NCBI GenBank assembly: GCA_009380025.1
Contig: WHSP01000003.1
Span: 1-64,000, forward strand
DNA length: 64,000 nucleotides
Origin: Gemmatimonas sp.
GTDB taxonomy: Bacteria > Gemmatimonadota > Gemmatimonadetes > Longimicrobiales > Longimicrobiaceae
Reading direction: 5' to 3'
In this document: positions 52,245-62,451 of the stretch, in pieces
Position numbering within the stretch: the stretch's first letter is position 1
Layout: each line of letters opens with the position of its first letter
Notes under the pieces: model-generated
The model's database searches: none
Seen by the model: only the letters and a program-made list of their open reading frames with translations
Told to the model about the DNA's origin: nothing
Made by a program: the position numbers and the translations under genes

Positions 52245-53180
52245 TCAGTCGGCCCGGGGATGAAACGATCGGTGCACCTCCGCGAGGTAACGCCGGTCGA
52301 CATGGGTATAGATCTGCGTCGTGGAGATATCGGCGTGTCCGAGCATCTCCTGAACGGCGATCAGGTCCGCACCCCCCTCGAGCAGGTGCGTGGCGAACGA
52401 ATGCCGGAGCGTGTGCGGGGATACTCGCCGATCGATCCCGACCGCATCGACGTGTCCGCGAAGAATCTTCCATACACCCATGCGTGTGAGCGGCGTACCG
52501 CGTGCGTTGAGGAAGACGTGTCCCTCTCCCCTGCCCCGCTCGAGCCTGGGTCGAGTCTCGCGGATGTACAGCGAAAGAGCGCCGATTGCCCGGCGCCCGA
52601 TTGGAACGATCCGCTCCTTCCCCCCCTTTCCCCTGACACGTGCGAGCTCTTCCCCGAGTGACAGATCGTGGATCTTGAGTCGCAAGACCTCCGATACGCG
52701 TACCCCGCTGGCATACATGAACTCGAGGAGAGCCCGGTCCCGCCACGCGAGGGGGTGGGAAAGGTCGGGCGCCTCGAGCAACCTTTCGACCTCGGCGATG
52801 CTAAGCACTTCCGGAAGAGTCTGCCACCCTCGAGGGGTCTGGATCCTCTCGCTCGGATCGGCCGAAACGAGGCCTTCGGCCAGGAGGAACCCGAAGTAGG
52901 TGCGGACTGCGGAAACGTTCCGCGCAATGGAGCTCGGCGCCAGACCCAGGTCTTTCAACCGGAGGACGAACGGGCGCAGATCAGTGATCGAGACACTCTC
53001 CGGTCCTTCGCATCCTCGGGTTCGAAGAAAGATCGCTGCCCGTGCGACATCGTGATCATAGGCTTCGAGAGTTCGTTCCGACACGCCACGCTCGAAGCGC
53101 AGGTGATCGAGAAATCGATGGAGCTGAAAATCCCTCCGCAGCTGGTCGAGGCCGGCGAGTTGGGGGGATGGGCTCGTCAT
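52245..53180 (-). CDS. xerD: Tyrosine recombinase XerD/XerC-family
   Basis: [57 protein letters not shown]; catalytic R-H-R-H-Y present. ATG 53180. Confidence 0.93.
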   Translation of the reverse strand: MTSPSPQLAGLDQLRRDFQLHRFLDHLRFERGVSERTLEAYDHDVARAAIFLRTRGCEGPESVSITDLRPFVLRLKDLGLAPSSIARNVSAVRTYFGFLLAEGLVSADPSERIQTPRGWQTLPEVLSIAEVERLLEAPDLSHPLAWRDRALLEFMYASGVRVSEVLRLKIHDLSLGEELARVRGKGGKERIVPIGRRAIGALSLYIRETRPRLERGRGEGHVFLNARGTPLTRMGVWKILRGHVDAVGIDRRVSPHTLRHSFATHLLEGGADLIAVQEMLGHADISTTQIYTHVDRRYLAEVHRSFHPRAD

Positions 53181-53809
53181 GCGCCTCCCGTACCCTCTTT
53201 TTGAGCTCGGGTTCGCCACCAGAGCCACGCGAGCGCCGCCACGAGTACGGCGGCCACAATCGACAGGTAGCCGCCGAGCTGGCTGAAGAAGGAGAGGATG
53301 GCGCGCCAGTTGGCGCCAGCCGCCGCGCCTAGATACACCAGCAGACCGTACCAGGCTGCGGAGGCAAGAGCAACGGGAAGGGCAGTGCCCCAGAAGCCAA
53401 GACGGGAGACGCCAGCAAATGCCGGCACGACCGGTCGGAAAACGGGGAGGAAGCGACTGAAGAAGATGATGGGGAAGCCGTAGCGCGCATACGCGCGGGC
53501 CAGGGCATGGATCTGACGAGGATCGAGCAACGCCCTTCCAAGCCTCCCCTCGAAGAAACGCGGTCCGTAGTGGAGACCGACCCAGTAGATCGCTAGCGCA
53601 CTCCCCACATTCCCGAGCCAGACGACGAGGAAGAGGCCACTGGCATCGGCCGGTCCCGCCCCGGCCACGACGCCCCCGACCAATACCATCACGTCGGCCG
53701 GAACCGGGGGGAAAACGTTCTCCACGGCCGCGGCCAGGCCAAGTGTCAGATACAGGAGCCACTCGGGGATTCCGAGCAGCCAGGCCATCAGATCACCGGC
53801 CAGTTTCAC
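53177..53809 (-). CDS. DedA-family membrane protein
   Basis: FPPVPADVMVLVGGVVAGAG, FFSRFLPVFRPVVPAFAGVSRLGFWGTALPVALASAAWYGLLVYLGAAAG. Confidence 0.9.
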   Translation of the reverse strand: MKLAGDLMAWLLGIPEWLLYLTLGLAAAVENVFPPVPADVMVLVGGVVAGAGPADASGLFLVVWLGNVGSALAIYWVGLHYGPRFFEGRLGRALLDPRQIHALARAYARYGFPIIFFSRFLPVFRPVVPAFAGVSRLGFWGTALPVALASAAWYGLLVYLGAAAGANWRAILSFFSQLGGYLSIVAAVLVAALAWLWWRTRAQKEGTGGA

Positions 53810-53858
53810 AGCGCCTCGTGGTAAGGGAGGACCCGGCGGTCTGGATGGTGTAGGCCCG

Positions 53859-54380
53859 TCAGAGCTCGGGCAGGGCCGGCGAATGCCGGGCGTGGACTGG
53901 ATCCTGATCTTCGACCCGGTCGATCAGGACGACCGCATGAACTGCGATGCCTTCCTCGCGACCGATCCATCCCATTCCCTCGTTCGACTTGCCCTTGATG
54001 GAAACGTGCGTGGGGGCGATGCCGATCACCTCGGCGAGGCGCCCGCGCATCGCATCTACATGCGGGCCGATCCGGGGCTGCTCGGCCACCACCGTCGCAT
54101 CGACGTTGACGACCTGGTAGTTCTCGCTCTCGAGCAGGCGCACGACGCGGGCCAACAACGACAGCGAGTCCGCACCTTTCCACTCCACGTCGGTCGGCGG
54201 GAAATGCGTGCCGATGTCGCCCAGGCCGGCCGCACCCAGGAGAGCATCCGTCACCGCATGCGTCAACGCATCCGCATCGGAATGACCCGACAATCCCCGC
54301 CCGGGGATTTCCACACCACCCAGGATAAGACGCCGGCCGTCCTCAAAGCGGTGTGAGTCGTAGCCGTAGCCGATGCGCAT
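53859..54380 (-). CDS. ispF: 2-C-methyl-D-erythritol 2,4-cyclodiphosphate synthase
   Basis: MRIGYGYDSHRFEDGRRLILGGVEIPGRGLSGHSDADALTHAVTDALLGAAGLGDIGTHFPPTD. Confidence 0.96.
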   Translation of the reverse strand: MRIGYGYDSHRFEDGRRLILGGVEIPGRGLSGHSDADALTHAVTDALLGAAGLGDIGTHFPPTDVEWKGADSLSLLARVVRLLESENYQVVNVDATVVAEQPRIGPHVDAMRGRLAEVIGIAPTHVSIKGKSNEGMGWIGREEGIAVHAVVLIDRVEDQDPVHARHSPALPEL

Positions 54381-54532
54381 GCTCGGAATCGGGAAAGGAG
54401 TATCTGGAAAGCGTTCGGCAGGCGGTCGACCAGGAGTCGCCATCCTGGGTCGGTAGGATTGCCAAAAGCCCCAAAGCCAGTACGACTGGGCTTATCCAGG
54501 CAAGGTCCTTATCGTTCGGGCATCGGGTCCTG

Positions 54533-55786
54533 CTATGGAACCTCGACCCAGCGCCGAATCGCTAACGAAACGTTGTGCCCACCGAAGCCGAAGCTGTTCG
54601 ACAACGCCAGATCGACCTGGCGCTCCACCGCACCCTCGGTGGCATAGTCGAGGTCGCAATCGGGATCCGGCTCTGAATAGTTGATCGTTGGGGGGATAAT
54701 CCCATGTCGGCAAACGAGGGTGGTGATCACCGCCTCGACTCCACCCGCCGCACCCAGGGTATGGCCGGTCATCGACTTGGTCGAGCCGACGATCAGACTT
54801 CGGGCGTGCTCGCCAAAAGCTGTCTTGATCGCCGCAGTCTCATTCACGTCGTTCGCGGGGGTGGACGTTCCGTGGGCGTTGATATAGCGCACGTCCTCGG
54901 GCTTCGCATCGGCACTGCGAAGGGCCGCTTGCATCGCTCGAACGGCGCCTTCGCCACCGGTCGCCGGCGCCGTGATATGGTACGCGTCGGCCGTTTGTCC
55001 GAACCCGACGAGCTCCGCGATGACCGTCGCCCCCCGGCTTCTGGCATGCCCCAGCTCTTCCAGGACGAGCACCCCTGCCCCCTCGCCCATTACGAATCCG
55101 TCGCGGGTCGCATCGAACGGTCGACTCGCTGTCGCGGGGGAGTCGTTGCGCTCCGACAGCGCCTTCATCGCTGCGAACCCGGAGATCGTCATCGGAGTCA
55201 CCGTTGCCTCGGTTCCGCCTGAGATCATCACGTCGGCCTCACCCATCTGGATCGAACGATAGGCGGATCCGATGGCGTGAGCGCCCGAGGCACAGGCAGA
55301 CACCGTCGCGTAGTTGGGTCCCTTGGCTTCGTAGCGAATCGAGATCAACCCCGTCGCGATGTCGGCGATGAACATCGGCACGAAGAAGGGAGAAACCCGA
55401 CTCGGGCCCTTAGCCAAGAACCGACTGTGCTGCTCCTCGAAGGTGGCGATGCCGCCGATCCCACTGCCGACGATCACGCCGAACCTTTCCGGTTCCAGTG
55501 ACGACCGATCCTCCTCGAGTCCGGCCTCGTGCATCGCCTGGACCGCGGCGGCGATGCCCAGCTGCGCATATCGATCGGTACGCTTGACCTCCTTCCGCTC
55601 GATATACTCCCCCGGCTCGAAGCCCTTTACTTCGCCGGCGAACCGGACCGGGTATCCCGTGGGGTCGAACTGCTGGATCGTGTCGACTCCACTACAGCCT
55701 TCGAGGAGGGCCGACCACGACGAGCGGACATCCGTCCCCACAGCCGTCAACAGGCCCGTTCCGGTGATTACGACTCGCCGATTCAT
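54533..55786 (-). CDS. fabF: Beta-ketoacyl-ACP synthase II
   Basis: RRVVITGTGLLTAVG, TVSACASGAHAIGSAYRSIQMGEADVMISGGTEA, INAHGTSTPANDVNE, NSFGFGGHNVSLAIRR. Confidence 0.96.
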   Translation of the reverse strand: MNRRVVITGTGLLTAVGTDVRSSWSALLEGCSGVDTIQQFDPTGYPVRFAGEVKGFEPGEYIERKEVKRTDRYAQLGIAAAVQAMHEAGLEEDRSSLEPERFGVIVGSGIGGIATFEEQHSRFLAKGPSRVSPFFVPMFIADIATGLISIRYEAKGPNYATVSACASGAHAIGSAYRSIQMGEADVMISGGTEATVTPMTISGFAAMKALSERNDSPATASRPFDATRDGFVMGEGAGVLVLEELGHARSRGATVIAELVGFGQTADAYHITAPATGGEGAVRAMQAALRSADAKPEDVRYINAHGTSTPANDVNETAAIKTAFGEHARSLIVGSTKSMTGHTLGAAGGVEAVITTLVCRHGIIPPTINYSEPDPDCDLDYATEGAVERQVDLALSNSFGFGGHNVSLAIRRWVEVP

Positions 55787-55810
55787 CTGACGCTCCTCCG
55801 TCAGCCGTCG

Positions 55811-56047
55811 TCAGCTCTGCTGCTGCTTGATATACTCGATGGCATCGCCGACCGTCTGCATCTTCTCGGCGTCCTCGTCGGGTATCTCGATGCCGAACTC
55901 TTCCTCGAACGCCATCACCAGCTCCACCGTGTCGAGCGAATCCGCGCCCAGGTCCTCCACGAACGAGGCGTCCGGCGTAACTTTCTCGTCTTCGACGCCG
56001 AGTTCGGTGATGATGATGTCCTTGACTCTCGCCTCGATGTCCGCCAT
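55811..56047 (-). CDS. acpP: Acyl carrier protein
   Basis: [74 protein letters not shown]; phosphopantetheine DSL motif. Confidence 0.97.
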   Translation of the reverse strand: MADIEARVKDIIITELGVEDEKVTPDASFVEDLGADSLDTVELVMAFEEEFGIEIPDEDAEKMQTVGDAIEYIKQQQS

Positions 56048-56112
56048 CGCTGGCTCTCCTTTGGAAGTTCTGATAACAGGGGCGCGCCCCGGGCGCGCCG
56101 CGCGTGATACTA

Positions 56113-56847
56113 CTAGATGACCATGCCGCCGTCCACCACCAGCACCTGCCCCGTGATGTACGACGCCGCCGGTCCGGCGAGGAACCGGACGACGCCGGCG
56201 ATGTCCTCGGGCTGACCCAGGCGGCCGAGGGAGATCTGTTCGAGGAGGCCCTGACGGGCAGCCTCGGGAAGTTCGGCCGTCATGTCGGTCTCGATGTACC
56301 CGGGGGCAACCACGTTCACAAGGATTCCCCGTGATGCAAGCTCCCGCGCAACGGCCTTCGTCAGCCCCACCAGGCCGGCTTTCGACGCGGCGTAGTTCGC
56401 CTGGCCCTTGTTCCCCGTGAGTCCTACCACGCTGCTGATGTTGATGATCCTCCCGGATCGCCGCTTCATCATGCCGCGGGACACTGCACGAATCGTGTTG
56501 AATGCGCCCCTGAGGTTGGTGTCGATGACCGCGTCCCAATCTTCGTCCTTCATCCGCATCAGGAGGTTGTCTCGTGTGAGACCGGCGTTGTTGACGAGGA
56601 TATCAATGCCGCCCAGCTCCTCGCCGACTCTCTTGATCAACGGGTTGACCCGAGAGCTGTCTGCAACGTCCACGGCGTAACCGCGGTGACCATCGCCGGG
56701 CAGTGAGGTGGCGGCGGCTTGGGCACGACTCTCGTCCCGGGCCACGATCGCCACCCGTGCACCTCCCTCCGCCAGCGCCCGAGAGATCTCCAGCCCGATT
56801 CCGCGGCTGCCGCCCGTCACCAGGGCGGCCTGATCCCTGAGCTCCAC
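56113..56847 (-). CDS. fabG: 3-oxoacyl-ACP reductase
   Basis: [65 protein letters not shown]. Confidence 0.96.
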   Translation of the reverse strand: MELRDQAALVTGGSRGIGLEISRALAEGGARVAIVARDESRAQAAATSLPGDGHRGYAVDVADSSRVNPLIKRVGEELGGIDILVNNAGLTRDNLLMRMKDEDWDAVIDTNLRGAFNTIRAVSRGMMKRRSGRIINISSVVGLTGNKGQANYAASKAGLVGLTKAVARELASRGILVNVVAPGYIETDMTAELPEAARQGLLEQISLGRLGQPEDIAGVVRFLAGPAASYITGQVLVVDGGMVI

Positions 56848-56848
56848 G

Positions 56849-57784
56849 CTACTCCACCTCCGCGATGTGCTTCTGCAGATCTCCGGCCGTGCCGAGAGCG
56901 ATGCCGGTGGCTTCGCGATCGATCCTTCGCAGCAGGCCGGCCAAGACGTTCCCGGGGCCTATCTCGACGAACGTTTCGACGCCCGCAGCTCGCATCGTCC
57001 GTATCGAGTCGGCCCATCGGACCGGCGAAACGAGCTGACGTAGCAGCAGATCGCGAGCGGTCTCGGCATCGGACACCGGCTCCGCCGTCACATTGGAAAT
57101 GATGGGGAAGGACGGGTCGCCGAATGGGAACTTGTCCAGCGTTTGGCGGAGACCGTCGAGGGCCGTTTCCATCAGCGGCGAATGGAAGGCACCGGAGACG
57201 TTGAGGGTGACCACCCGCCTCGCACCGGCAGAGCGAGCAAGCTCGGCGGCGCGCTCGACGGCCTTTACGTCTCCCGAAAGCACGAGCTGTCCCGGTGAAT
57301 TCAAGTTCGCAGCGACGACGACGCCGTCGGCGTTCGAGGAGGCTTCACGACAGAGCACCTCGGCCCGCGAATCCTCCAGGCCGAGCACCGCGGCCATCGT
57401 ACCCGGCCGAGCCAGGCCCGAGTCGTACATGAGCTCGCCCCGCCGCCGGACGATGCGTACCGCGTCGGGAAACGCCAGGGATCCGGCCGTAACGTAGACG
57501 CTGAACTCGCCGAGGGAGTGTCCGGCTCCCATGGCGACATCGAGGGTCCCGTTCTCGGCGAGTACCCGCCAAACGGCTACACTGTGAACGAGGATCGCGG
57601 GCTGCGCATTGACTGTGAGGGTCAACTCGCTCTCCGGACCTTCCCAACACAGGCGCGAGATTCCGATGCCCAAGGCCTCGTCCGCTTCATCGAACGTGTC
57701 GCGAGCGGCAGGAAACTGCTCCGCCAGATCACGACCCATGCCGACGAATTGCGAACCCTGCCCCGGGCAGAGCAGTCCGATCAC
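56849..57784 (-). CDS. fabD: Malonyl-CoA:ACP transacylase
   Basis: GLLCPGQGSQFVGMGRDLAEQFP, MGAGHSLGEFSVYVTAGSL, GAFHSPLMETA. Confidence 0.95.
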   Translation of the reverse strand: MIGLLCPGQGSQFVGMGRDLAEQFPAARDTFDEADEALGIGISRLCWEGPESELTLTVNAQPAILVHSVAVWRVLAENGTLDVAMGAGHSLGEFSVYVTAGSLAFPDAVRIVRRRGELMYDSGLARPGTMAAVLGLEDSRAEVLCREASSNADGVVVAANLNSPGQLVLSGDVKAVERAAELARSAGARRVVTLNVSGAFHSPLMETALDGLRQTLDKFPFGDPSFPIISNVTAEPVSDAETARDLLLRQLVSPVRWADSIRTMRAAGVETFVEIGPGNVLAGLLRRIDREATGIALGTAGDLQKHIAEVE

Positions 57785-58776
57785 AGCCGAACCACGTTGG
57801 CGGCCCAGGTAAACCCCGCTCCAAAGGCAACCATCAGCACCACCGAGCCCTGTCCCAGGACGCCGCTCTCGCGGGCCTCGTCCAGGGCGACGGGCACGGA
57901 CGCCGAGCTCATGTTGCCATAGCGATCCACGTTGACGATCACCTTCTCCATCGGGATGCCCGCGTACTTCGCCGTGGCGTCGATGATCCTCATGTTCGCC
58001 TGGTGCGGAATCATGAAGTCGATGTCCTCCGACGTCATCGCGGCACGCCGCAACGCCTCGTCCGCCGCTTCACACATCGACCGGACAGCCGACCTGAACA
58101 CCTCGGGACCCGCCATCTTCACGAGGTGCGAACGTTCTTCCAGAACCGCGACATCCATCGGGATTCGTGCGCCTCCCGCCGGCCGGTAGAGCAGCTCGGC
58201 CAACGTTCCATCCGACTTCATGAAGGAAGAGAGGATGCCGCCCTCACCGGGATCGCTCCGTCGAACCACCGCGGCCCCGGCGCCGTCCCCGAAGAGCACG
58301 GACGTCCTACGGTCTCCCCAGTCGACGATTGAGCTCATCTTCTCGGTGCAGATCACTAGCACCGTCTCCGCCTGTTCCGCCACGATGTGGGCCTGCGCCA
58401 GGGAAAGCCCGTACAGGAAGCCGGAGCAAGCACTGGCGAAATCGTACGCTGCCGCGTTCCGGGTTCCGAGGATCGCCTGGATGTCACACGCCGTCGAAGG
58501 CAGGAGCCGATCGGGCGTGGCGGTTGAGACCAGGACCAGATCGATCTCGTCCCCGCTGACGTTCGCCTCGCACATCGCTCGCTTCGCCGCTTCCGCTCCC
58601 ATATCCGCGGCACTGACGTCCTCCGGAGCCAGCCTCCGCTCCCGGATCCCCGTTCGCGTGCGAATCCACTCATCGGAGGTTTCGACGATCGTCTCCATCT
58701 CCGCGTTCGTGACCACACGATCCGGGAGGTGTCGCCCGGTGCCCGCGATCCGTCCGCCCCTTTCAGCTACCCTCAT
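57781..58776 (-). CDS. fabH: Beta-ketoacyl-ACP synthase III
   Basis: RIAGTGRHLPDRVVTNAEME, DEWIRTRTGIRERR, YDFASACSGFLYGL, FMIPHQANMRIIDATAKY. Confidence 0.96.
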   Translation of the reverse strand: MRVAERGGRIAGTGRHLPDRVVTNAEMETIVETSDEWIRTRTGIRERRLAPEDVSAADMGAEAAKRAMCEANVSGDEIDLVLVSTATPDRLLPSTACDIQAILGTRNAAAYDFASACSGFLYGLSLAQAHIVAEQAETVLVICTEKMSSIVDWGDRRTSVLFGDGAGAAVVRRSDPGEGGILSSFMKSDGTLAELLYRPAGGARIPMDVAVLEERSHLVKMAGPEVFRSAVRSMCEAADEALRRAAMTSEDIDFMIPHQANMRIIDATAKYAGIPMEKVIVNVDRYGNMSSASVPVALDEARESGVLGQGSVVLMVAFGAGFTWAANVVRL

Positions 58777-59768
58777 GTGGCTCCTTGGGCGCCGTGCAGC
58801 TTGCCAATCCGATTCTGCATATGCGTCGTCATGTCCCGCTCGATCGCCTGTGCCGCCACCCGAATCGCGTTGGTGACTGCCTTCGGCGGCGATCCGCCGT
58901 GGCAGATAATCACCACCCCGTTCACCCCCAGCAGCGGCGCTCCCCCGTACTCGGTGTAGTCCAGGATGCGGAAGATTCGGCTCAGATCCAGCTCTACTTC
59001 GGCCTCCTCCACTTCCTTGCGGAGCAGATCCAGGATGAACCCCGTAACGGACTCGTAGAACTTCAGCAACACATTGCCAGCGAACCCGTCGGAGACCAGA
59101 ACATCGCACTTGTGGTCGATGATGTCACGACCTTCGATGTTGCCGACAAAGTTCAGCGTTGACTCCCTGAGCAACTGATAGGTCAGCAGGGTCTGTTCGT
59201 CCCCCTTCTCGGGCTCCTCCCCGATGTTGAGCAGCCCGATGCGGGGACGCTCGATTCCCATCAGATCCTGCGCATAGGTCGTCCCAAGATGTGCGAACTG
59301 GAGCCGCTGCTGCGGGCGCGTATCAATGTTCGCACCCGCGTCGATGAGGAGGGTATGGCCACGGCTTGTCGGAAGGATAGCGCCGACCGGGGGGCGGTCC
59401 ACTCCGGGCAATGGCCCCAGAATCACCAGCGAGCCGGCCATCACCGCGCCCGTCGAGCCGGCGCTGATGAACGCGTCGACCTCTCGCCGCTTGTGCAGGT
59501 TCAGGCCCACCACAATCGACGAGTCCGGCTTCCGACGGATCGCCTGCGCCGGCGACTCCCCCATCTCGATCCGCTGGGGGGCGTGAACGACTTCGATTCG
59601 ATCCCGCCCGATCCCCGGATAGCGGCCCAGCTCGGCGTCGATCCGCTCCCGATCCCCTACGACGACCAGCTGAAGGTCGTCTCCCATTGAACGGAGAGCC
59701 CCAATCGCGCCCTCCACCTCGATGGCGGGGGCGCGATCGGAGCCCATCGCATCCAGCGCGATCCGCAT
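58773..59768 (-). CDS. plsX: Phosphate acyltransferase PlsX
   Basis: MRIALDAMGSDRAPAIEVEGAIGAL, FISAGSTGAVMAGSLVILG, DVLVSDGFAGNVLLKFYESVTGFI. Confidence 0.95.
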   Translation of the reverse strand: MRIALDAMGSDRAPAIEVEGAIGALRSMGDDLQLVVVGDRERIDAELGRYPGIGRDRIEVVHAPQRIEMGESPAQAIRRKPDSSIVVGLNLHKRREVDAFISAGSTGAVMAGSLVILGPLPGVDRPPVGAILPTSRGHTLLIDAGANIDTRPQQRLQFAHLGTTYAQDLMGIERPRIGLLNIGEEPEKGDEQTLLTYQLLRESTLNFVGNIEGRDIIDHKCDVLVSDGFAGNVLLKFYESVTGFILDLLRKEVEEAEVELDLSRIFRILDYTEYGGAPLLGVNGVVIICHGGSPPKAVTNAIRVAAQAIERDMTTHMQNRIGKLHGAQGAT

Positions 59769-59782
59769 GGCAGCGGGCGCGC

Positions 59783-59965
59783 TTAGATCTCTTCGACTTC
59801 GAGCCTCTGCACGCCGCGGTAGTACCCGCACGTCGCACAGACACGATGAGGCACGTGAGGGTCGCCACAACGCGGGCAGTTGGTGATCGCCGGCATCTGC
59901 GCCTTCACGTGCGTGCGGCGCTTTCGCTGCCGCTGCTTCGATTGGCGCCTCTTCGGAACGGCCAT
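59783..59965 (-). CDS. rpmF: 50S ribosomal protein L32
   Basis: MAVPKRRQSKQRQRKRRTHVKAQMPAITNCPRCGDPHVPHRVCATCGYYRG. Confidence 0.96.
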   Translation of the reverse strand: MAVPKRRQSKQRQRKRRTHVKAQMPAITNCPRCGDPHVPHRVCATCGYYRGVQRLEVEEI

Positions 59966-59984
59966 GTATCCTCTTCGCTGGAGG

Positions 59985-60515
59985 TCAGTCGAACTCGATG
60001 TCCTTTAGCGCGTCCCACGGGCTCGCCTCTGCCTCGAGAACGCATTCGCACGTCGTTCGGTTCCACTCCGCGCCACACTGCGGACACAGCCCGCGACACG
60101 ACTCCGAACACACGACGAAATCGGGAATCCTCAACATCAGCTCGTCCCGCAACGGCGGGACCAGGTCGAGTCGATCCCCCCGTTCGGGTAGCGGATACAC
60201 CTCTCCGCTCAACTCGAGCTCCTCTTCGCCCCTCAGAGGTTCGAAGAGCAAATCCACCGTGTCCCGGACCCGAACCCGGACCTCGGCGAGGCACCGACGA
60301 CACTCGCCAGCGAAGTCGGCCTCGATCTGGCCGCGCACCAGGACACCCTCGCCCACCATCCCGGCTTCGAGGTCGATCCGAACTGGACTGCGAAGGTCGA
60401 GCCCGGACGCATCCCACTGGAAAACGTGAGCGGGCAACTCCTGCCGCAGCTGGACCGGCGCGCGGGCGACGGCAGCCAAGCTGAGAATCGGCATAAACGT
60501 AGAAAATAGCCGCAA
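59985..60515 (-). CDS. YceD/DUF177-family protein
   Basis: ADFAGECRRCLAEVRVRVRDTVDLLF, CSESCRGLCPQCGAEWNRTTCEC; immediately upstream of rpmF. Confidence 0.9.
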   Translation of the reverse strand: MRLFSTFMPILSLAAVARAPVQLRQELPAHVFQWDASGLDLRSPVRIDLEAGMVGEGVLVRGQIEADFAGECRRCLAEVRVRVRDTVDLLFEPLRGEEELELSGEVYPLPERGDRLDLVPPLRDELMLRIPDFVVCSESCRGLCPQCGAEWNRTTCECVLEAEASPWDALKDIEFD

Positions 60516-60562
60516 TTCCGAGGGGTGTCAATCGCCACCCCTCTGCGAGATGCAGGGACCGT

Positions 60563-60931
60563 TCACCGGTCCTTCTTGGGCTCCGGCAGCAGAACGGACG
60601 CCAACCAGGCGACGAGGGTGATGATGATGGAGCCGAAGAAAGCGGGCTCGAAACCAGCGACGGCGAAGTTGATGCCAAAGAACTGGGAAACCTCGGAAAC
60701 GAGGAGGAGGAGGCCGGCGTTGATGACGAAGAGGAAGAGACCGAGGGTGAGGAAGATGAGCCCGCAAGCGAGGAAGGTGAGGATCGGTCGAACGATCGCG
60801 TTGATTGCACCGAGGATCAGGGCGACGGCAAAGAGAGGGACGAGACCGTCCTCGATCCGGATTCCGGGAACGAGTTGAACGGCCGCCCAGACGCCGGCGG
60901 CGGAGGCGATCCAGCGAAGGATGAAGGCCAT
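60563..60931 (-). CDS. Phage-holin-4-2 / 4-TM family membrane protein
   Basis: RWIASAAGVWAAVQLVPGIRIEDGLVPLFAVALILGAINAIVRPILTFLACGLIFLTLGLFLFVINAGLLLL. Confidence 0.85.
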   Translation of the reverse strand: MAFILRWIASAAGVWAAVQLVPGIRIEDGLVPLFAVALILGAINAIVRPILTFLACGLIFLTLGLFLFVINAGLLLLVSEVSQFFGINFAVAGFEPAFFGSIIITLVAWLASVLLPEPKKDR

Positions 60932-60948
60932 GGAGAGGAAGGCCGGTG

Positions 60949-61365
60949 TTACGCCAGGAGGTCGGCCGCAGCAAAGAAGAAGGCGACCTCACGAGCTGCG
61001 TTCTCGTCCGAGTCGGAGGCGTGAATGGCGTTTCGGCCTTTGGATTCGGCGTAGAGCTTACGGATGGTGCCGTCCGCGGCCTCGGCCGGATCGGTCGCGC
61101 CGATGACCTCACGGAGCATGGCGACAGCGGAATCCCGTTCCAGAGCGATGGGGATGACGGGCCCCGACGTCATAAACTCGACCAGCTCGGAGTAGAAGGG
61201 TCGCCCACGGTGAACCGCGTAGAACACGCTCGCCTGCTCGGCCATGAGGCGGGTCATCCGCATGGCGAGGATACGAAAGCCCCTATCCTGGAGATGGGCG
61301 AGGATCTTTCCAGCGTAGCCGGACTCTACGGCGTCGGGCTTGATGATCGCAAGCGTTCGAGACAT
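60949..61365 (-). CDS. ndk: Nucleoside diphosphate kinase
   Basis: RTLAIIKPDAVESGYAGKILAHLQDRGFRILAMRMTRL, GATDPAEAADGTIRKLYAESKGRNAIHASDSDENAAREVAFFF. Confidence 0.96.
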   Translation of the reverse strand: MSRTLAIIKPDAVESGYAGKILAHLQDRGFRILAMRMTRLMAEQASVFYAVHRGRPFYSELVEFMTSGPVIPIALERDSAVAMLREVIGATDPAEAADGTIRKLYAESKGRNAIHASDSDENAAREVAFFFAAADLLA

Positions 61366-61485
61366 CGATCCATGGTCGAGAGAGAAAATGTTGCGGATCA
61401 CGGTCTTCGTGGACCGGGTTCCGGCAGGCGGAACGTTGTCGCCATCCGGGTGGCTTGCCGACCGGCTGACCAGCGACGACGGAAC

Positions 61486-62376
61486 CTACGTCGTAAACAG
61501 CTTTCTGAGGATGTCCGCTCGTGCGAGGAAGCCGGTGAGGCGACCCTCATGGACGACGGGCATGCGTTCCACGTCCTTGCCGATCATAGTAGAAACGACC
61601 TCGGAGAGCGATTGGTCCTCCGAGATGCACATGACCGAGCGAGACATGATCTCGCGAACGGGCACGTGGTAGAGGGCGCGGTCATCCGGTGTGGCCGCGC
61701 TCTCGCCCGCTCCTGCTCTGTTGATGGCGGGGAGGAGGTGCCGCAAGACATCTCGATCGGTGACGACACCGAGCACCTCTCTCTTCTCGCCGATCACGGG
61801 AACCGCTTTGAGCTGGTGGCGGCCCATCAGGTCGAGCACCTCGCGGACGGGGGTTTCCGGGTAAACCCGGTAGACCCGGGGGGTCATGACGTCCCGAACC
61901 GCAAGACGAGGTTGTACGGTAAGGGCACGAATCTCTGGAAGGGCGAGAATCTCGGCCGCGGAAGAGACAGCGAGCATGCGATCGACGAGATCGTCGTTGC
62001 GAAGGGTACTCGCGAGCGCCGCCACGATCTGGAGATAGTGACTCGATGCCTCCGGGGGCGCGAAGACGAGCACGACGACCTGTTCGGCGCCACCCTCCAC
62101 CCCCGGTTCGAGCTGCAGCGGTTTGGGCGACAGGCCGATGGCGACAACCAGCTGGTCGACTGCCTCGGTCCGGGAGTGGGGCAGGAGCACCTTATCGCCC
62201 ACGTGGACCACGTCTCGGACGCGCTCATCCGACGACAGCCGCTCGAGGAGCTCGGGCCTGGCAATCGCACCCGATTCAACCAGGCGCTGAACGAGCGCCA
62301 ACACGGCACCGCGTAACGTGTCGGAGCCGAGGGGGGAGACAACGTGCTCCGGACGAAGCACATCCAGCAAACGCAT
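61486..62376 (-). CDS. PTS EIIA-type domain fused to CBS domain pair
   Basis: N-terminal VGDKVLLPHSRTEAVDQLVVAIGLSPKPLQL...APPEASSHYLQIVAALASTLRN (PTS EIIA-2-like); C-terminal two CBS motifs (VRDVMTPRVYRVYPETPVREVLDLM; VREIMSRSVMCISEDQSLSEVVSTM). Confidence 0.82.
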   Translation of the reverse strand: MRLLDVLRPEHVVSPLGSDTLRGAVLALVQRLVESGAIARPELLERLSSDERVRDVVHVGDKVLLPHSRTEAVDQLVVAIGLSPKPLQLEPGVEGGAEQVVVLVFAPPEASSHYLQIVAALASTLRNDDLVDRMLAVSSAAEILALPEIRALTVQPRLAVRDVMTPRVYRVYPETPVREVLDLMGRHQLKAVPVIGEKREVLGVVTDRDVLRHLLPAINRAGAGESAATPDDRALYHVPVREIMSRSVMCISEDQSLSEVVSTMIGKDVERMPVVHEGRLTGFLARADILRKLFTT

Positions 62377-62451
62377 ACTACCTCGCTTTGCTCCCGAATG
62401 ACCCGAGCAGGACGACCTCGGCAAGACCGGCCGGCTGTTTCCAAAAGCAGT

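Noticed and set aside
52245-53180. XerD-like tyrosine recombinase as evidence of an integrated mobile element
   Set aside because: Looks like a housekeeping XerC/D; no att-like duplications, tRNA, phage or plasmid genes nearby.
60563-60931. Holin-family protein as a prophage remnant
   Set aside because: This 4-TM family is widespread as a chromosomal gene and no other phage genes are adjacent.
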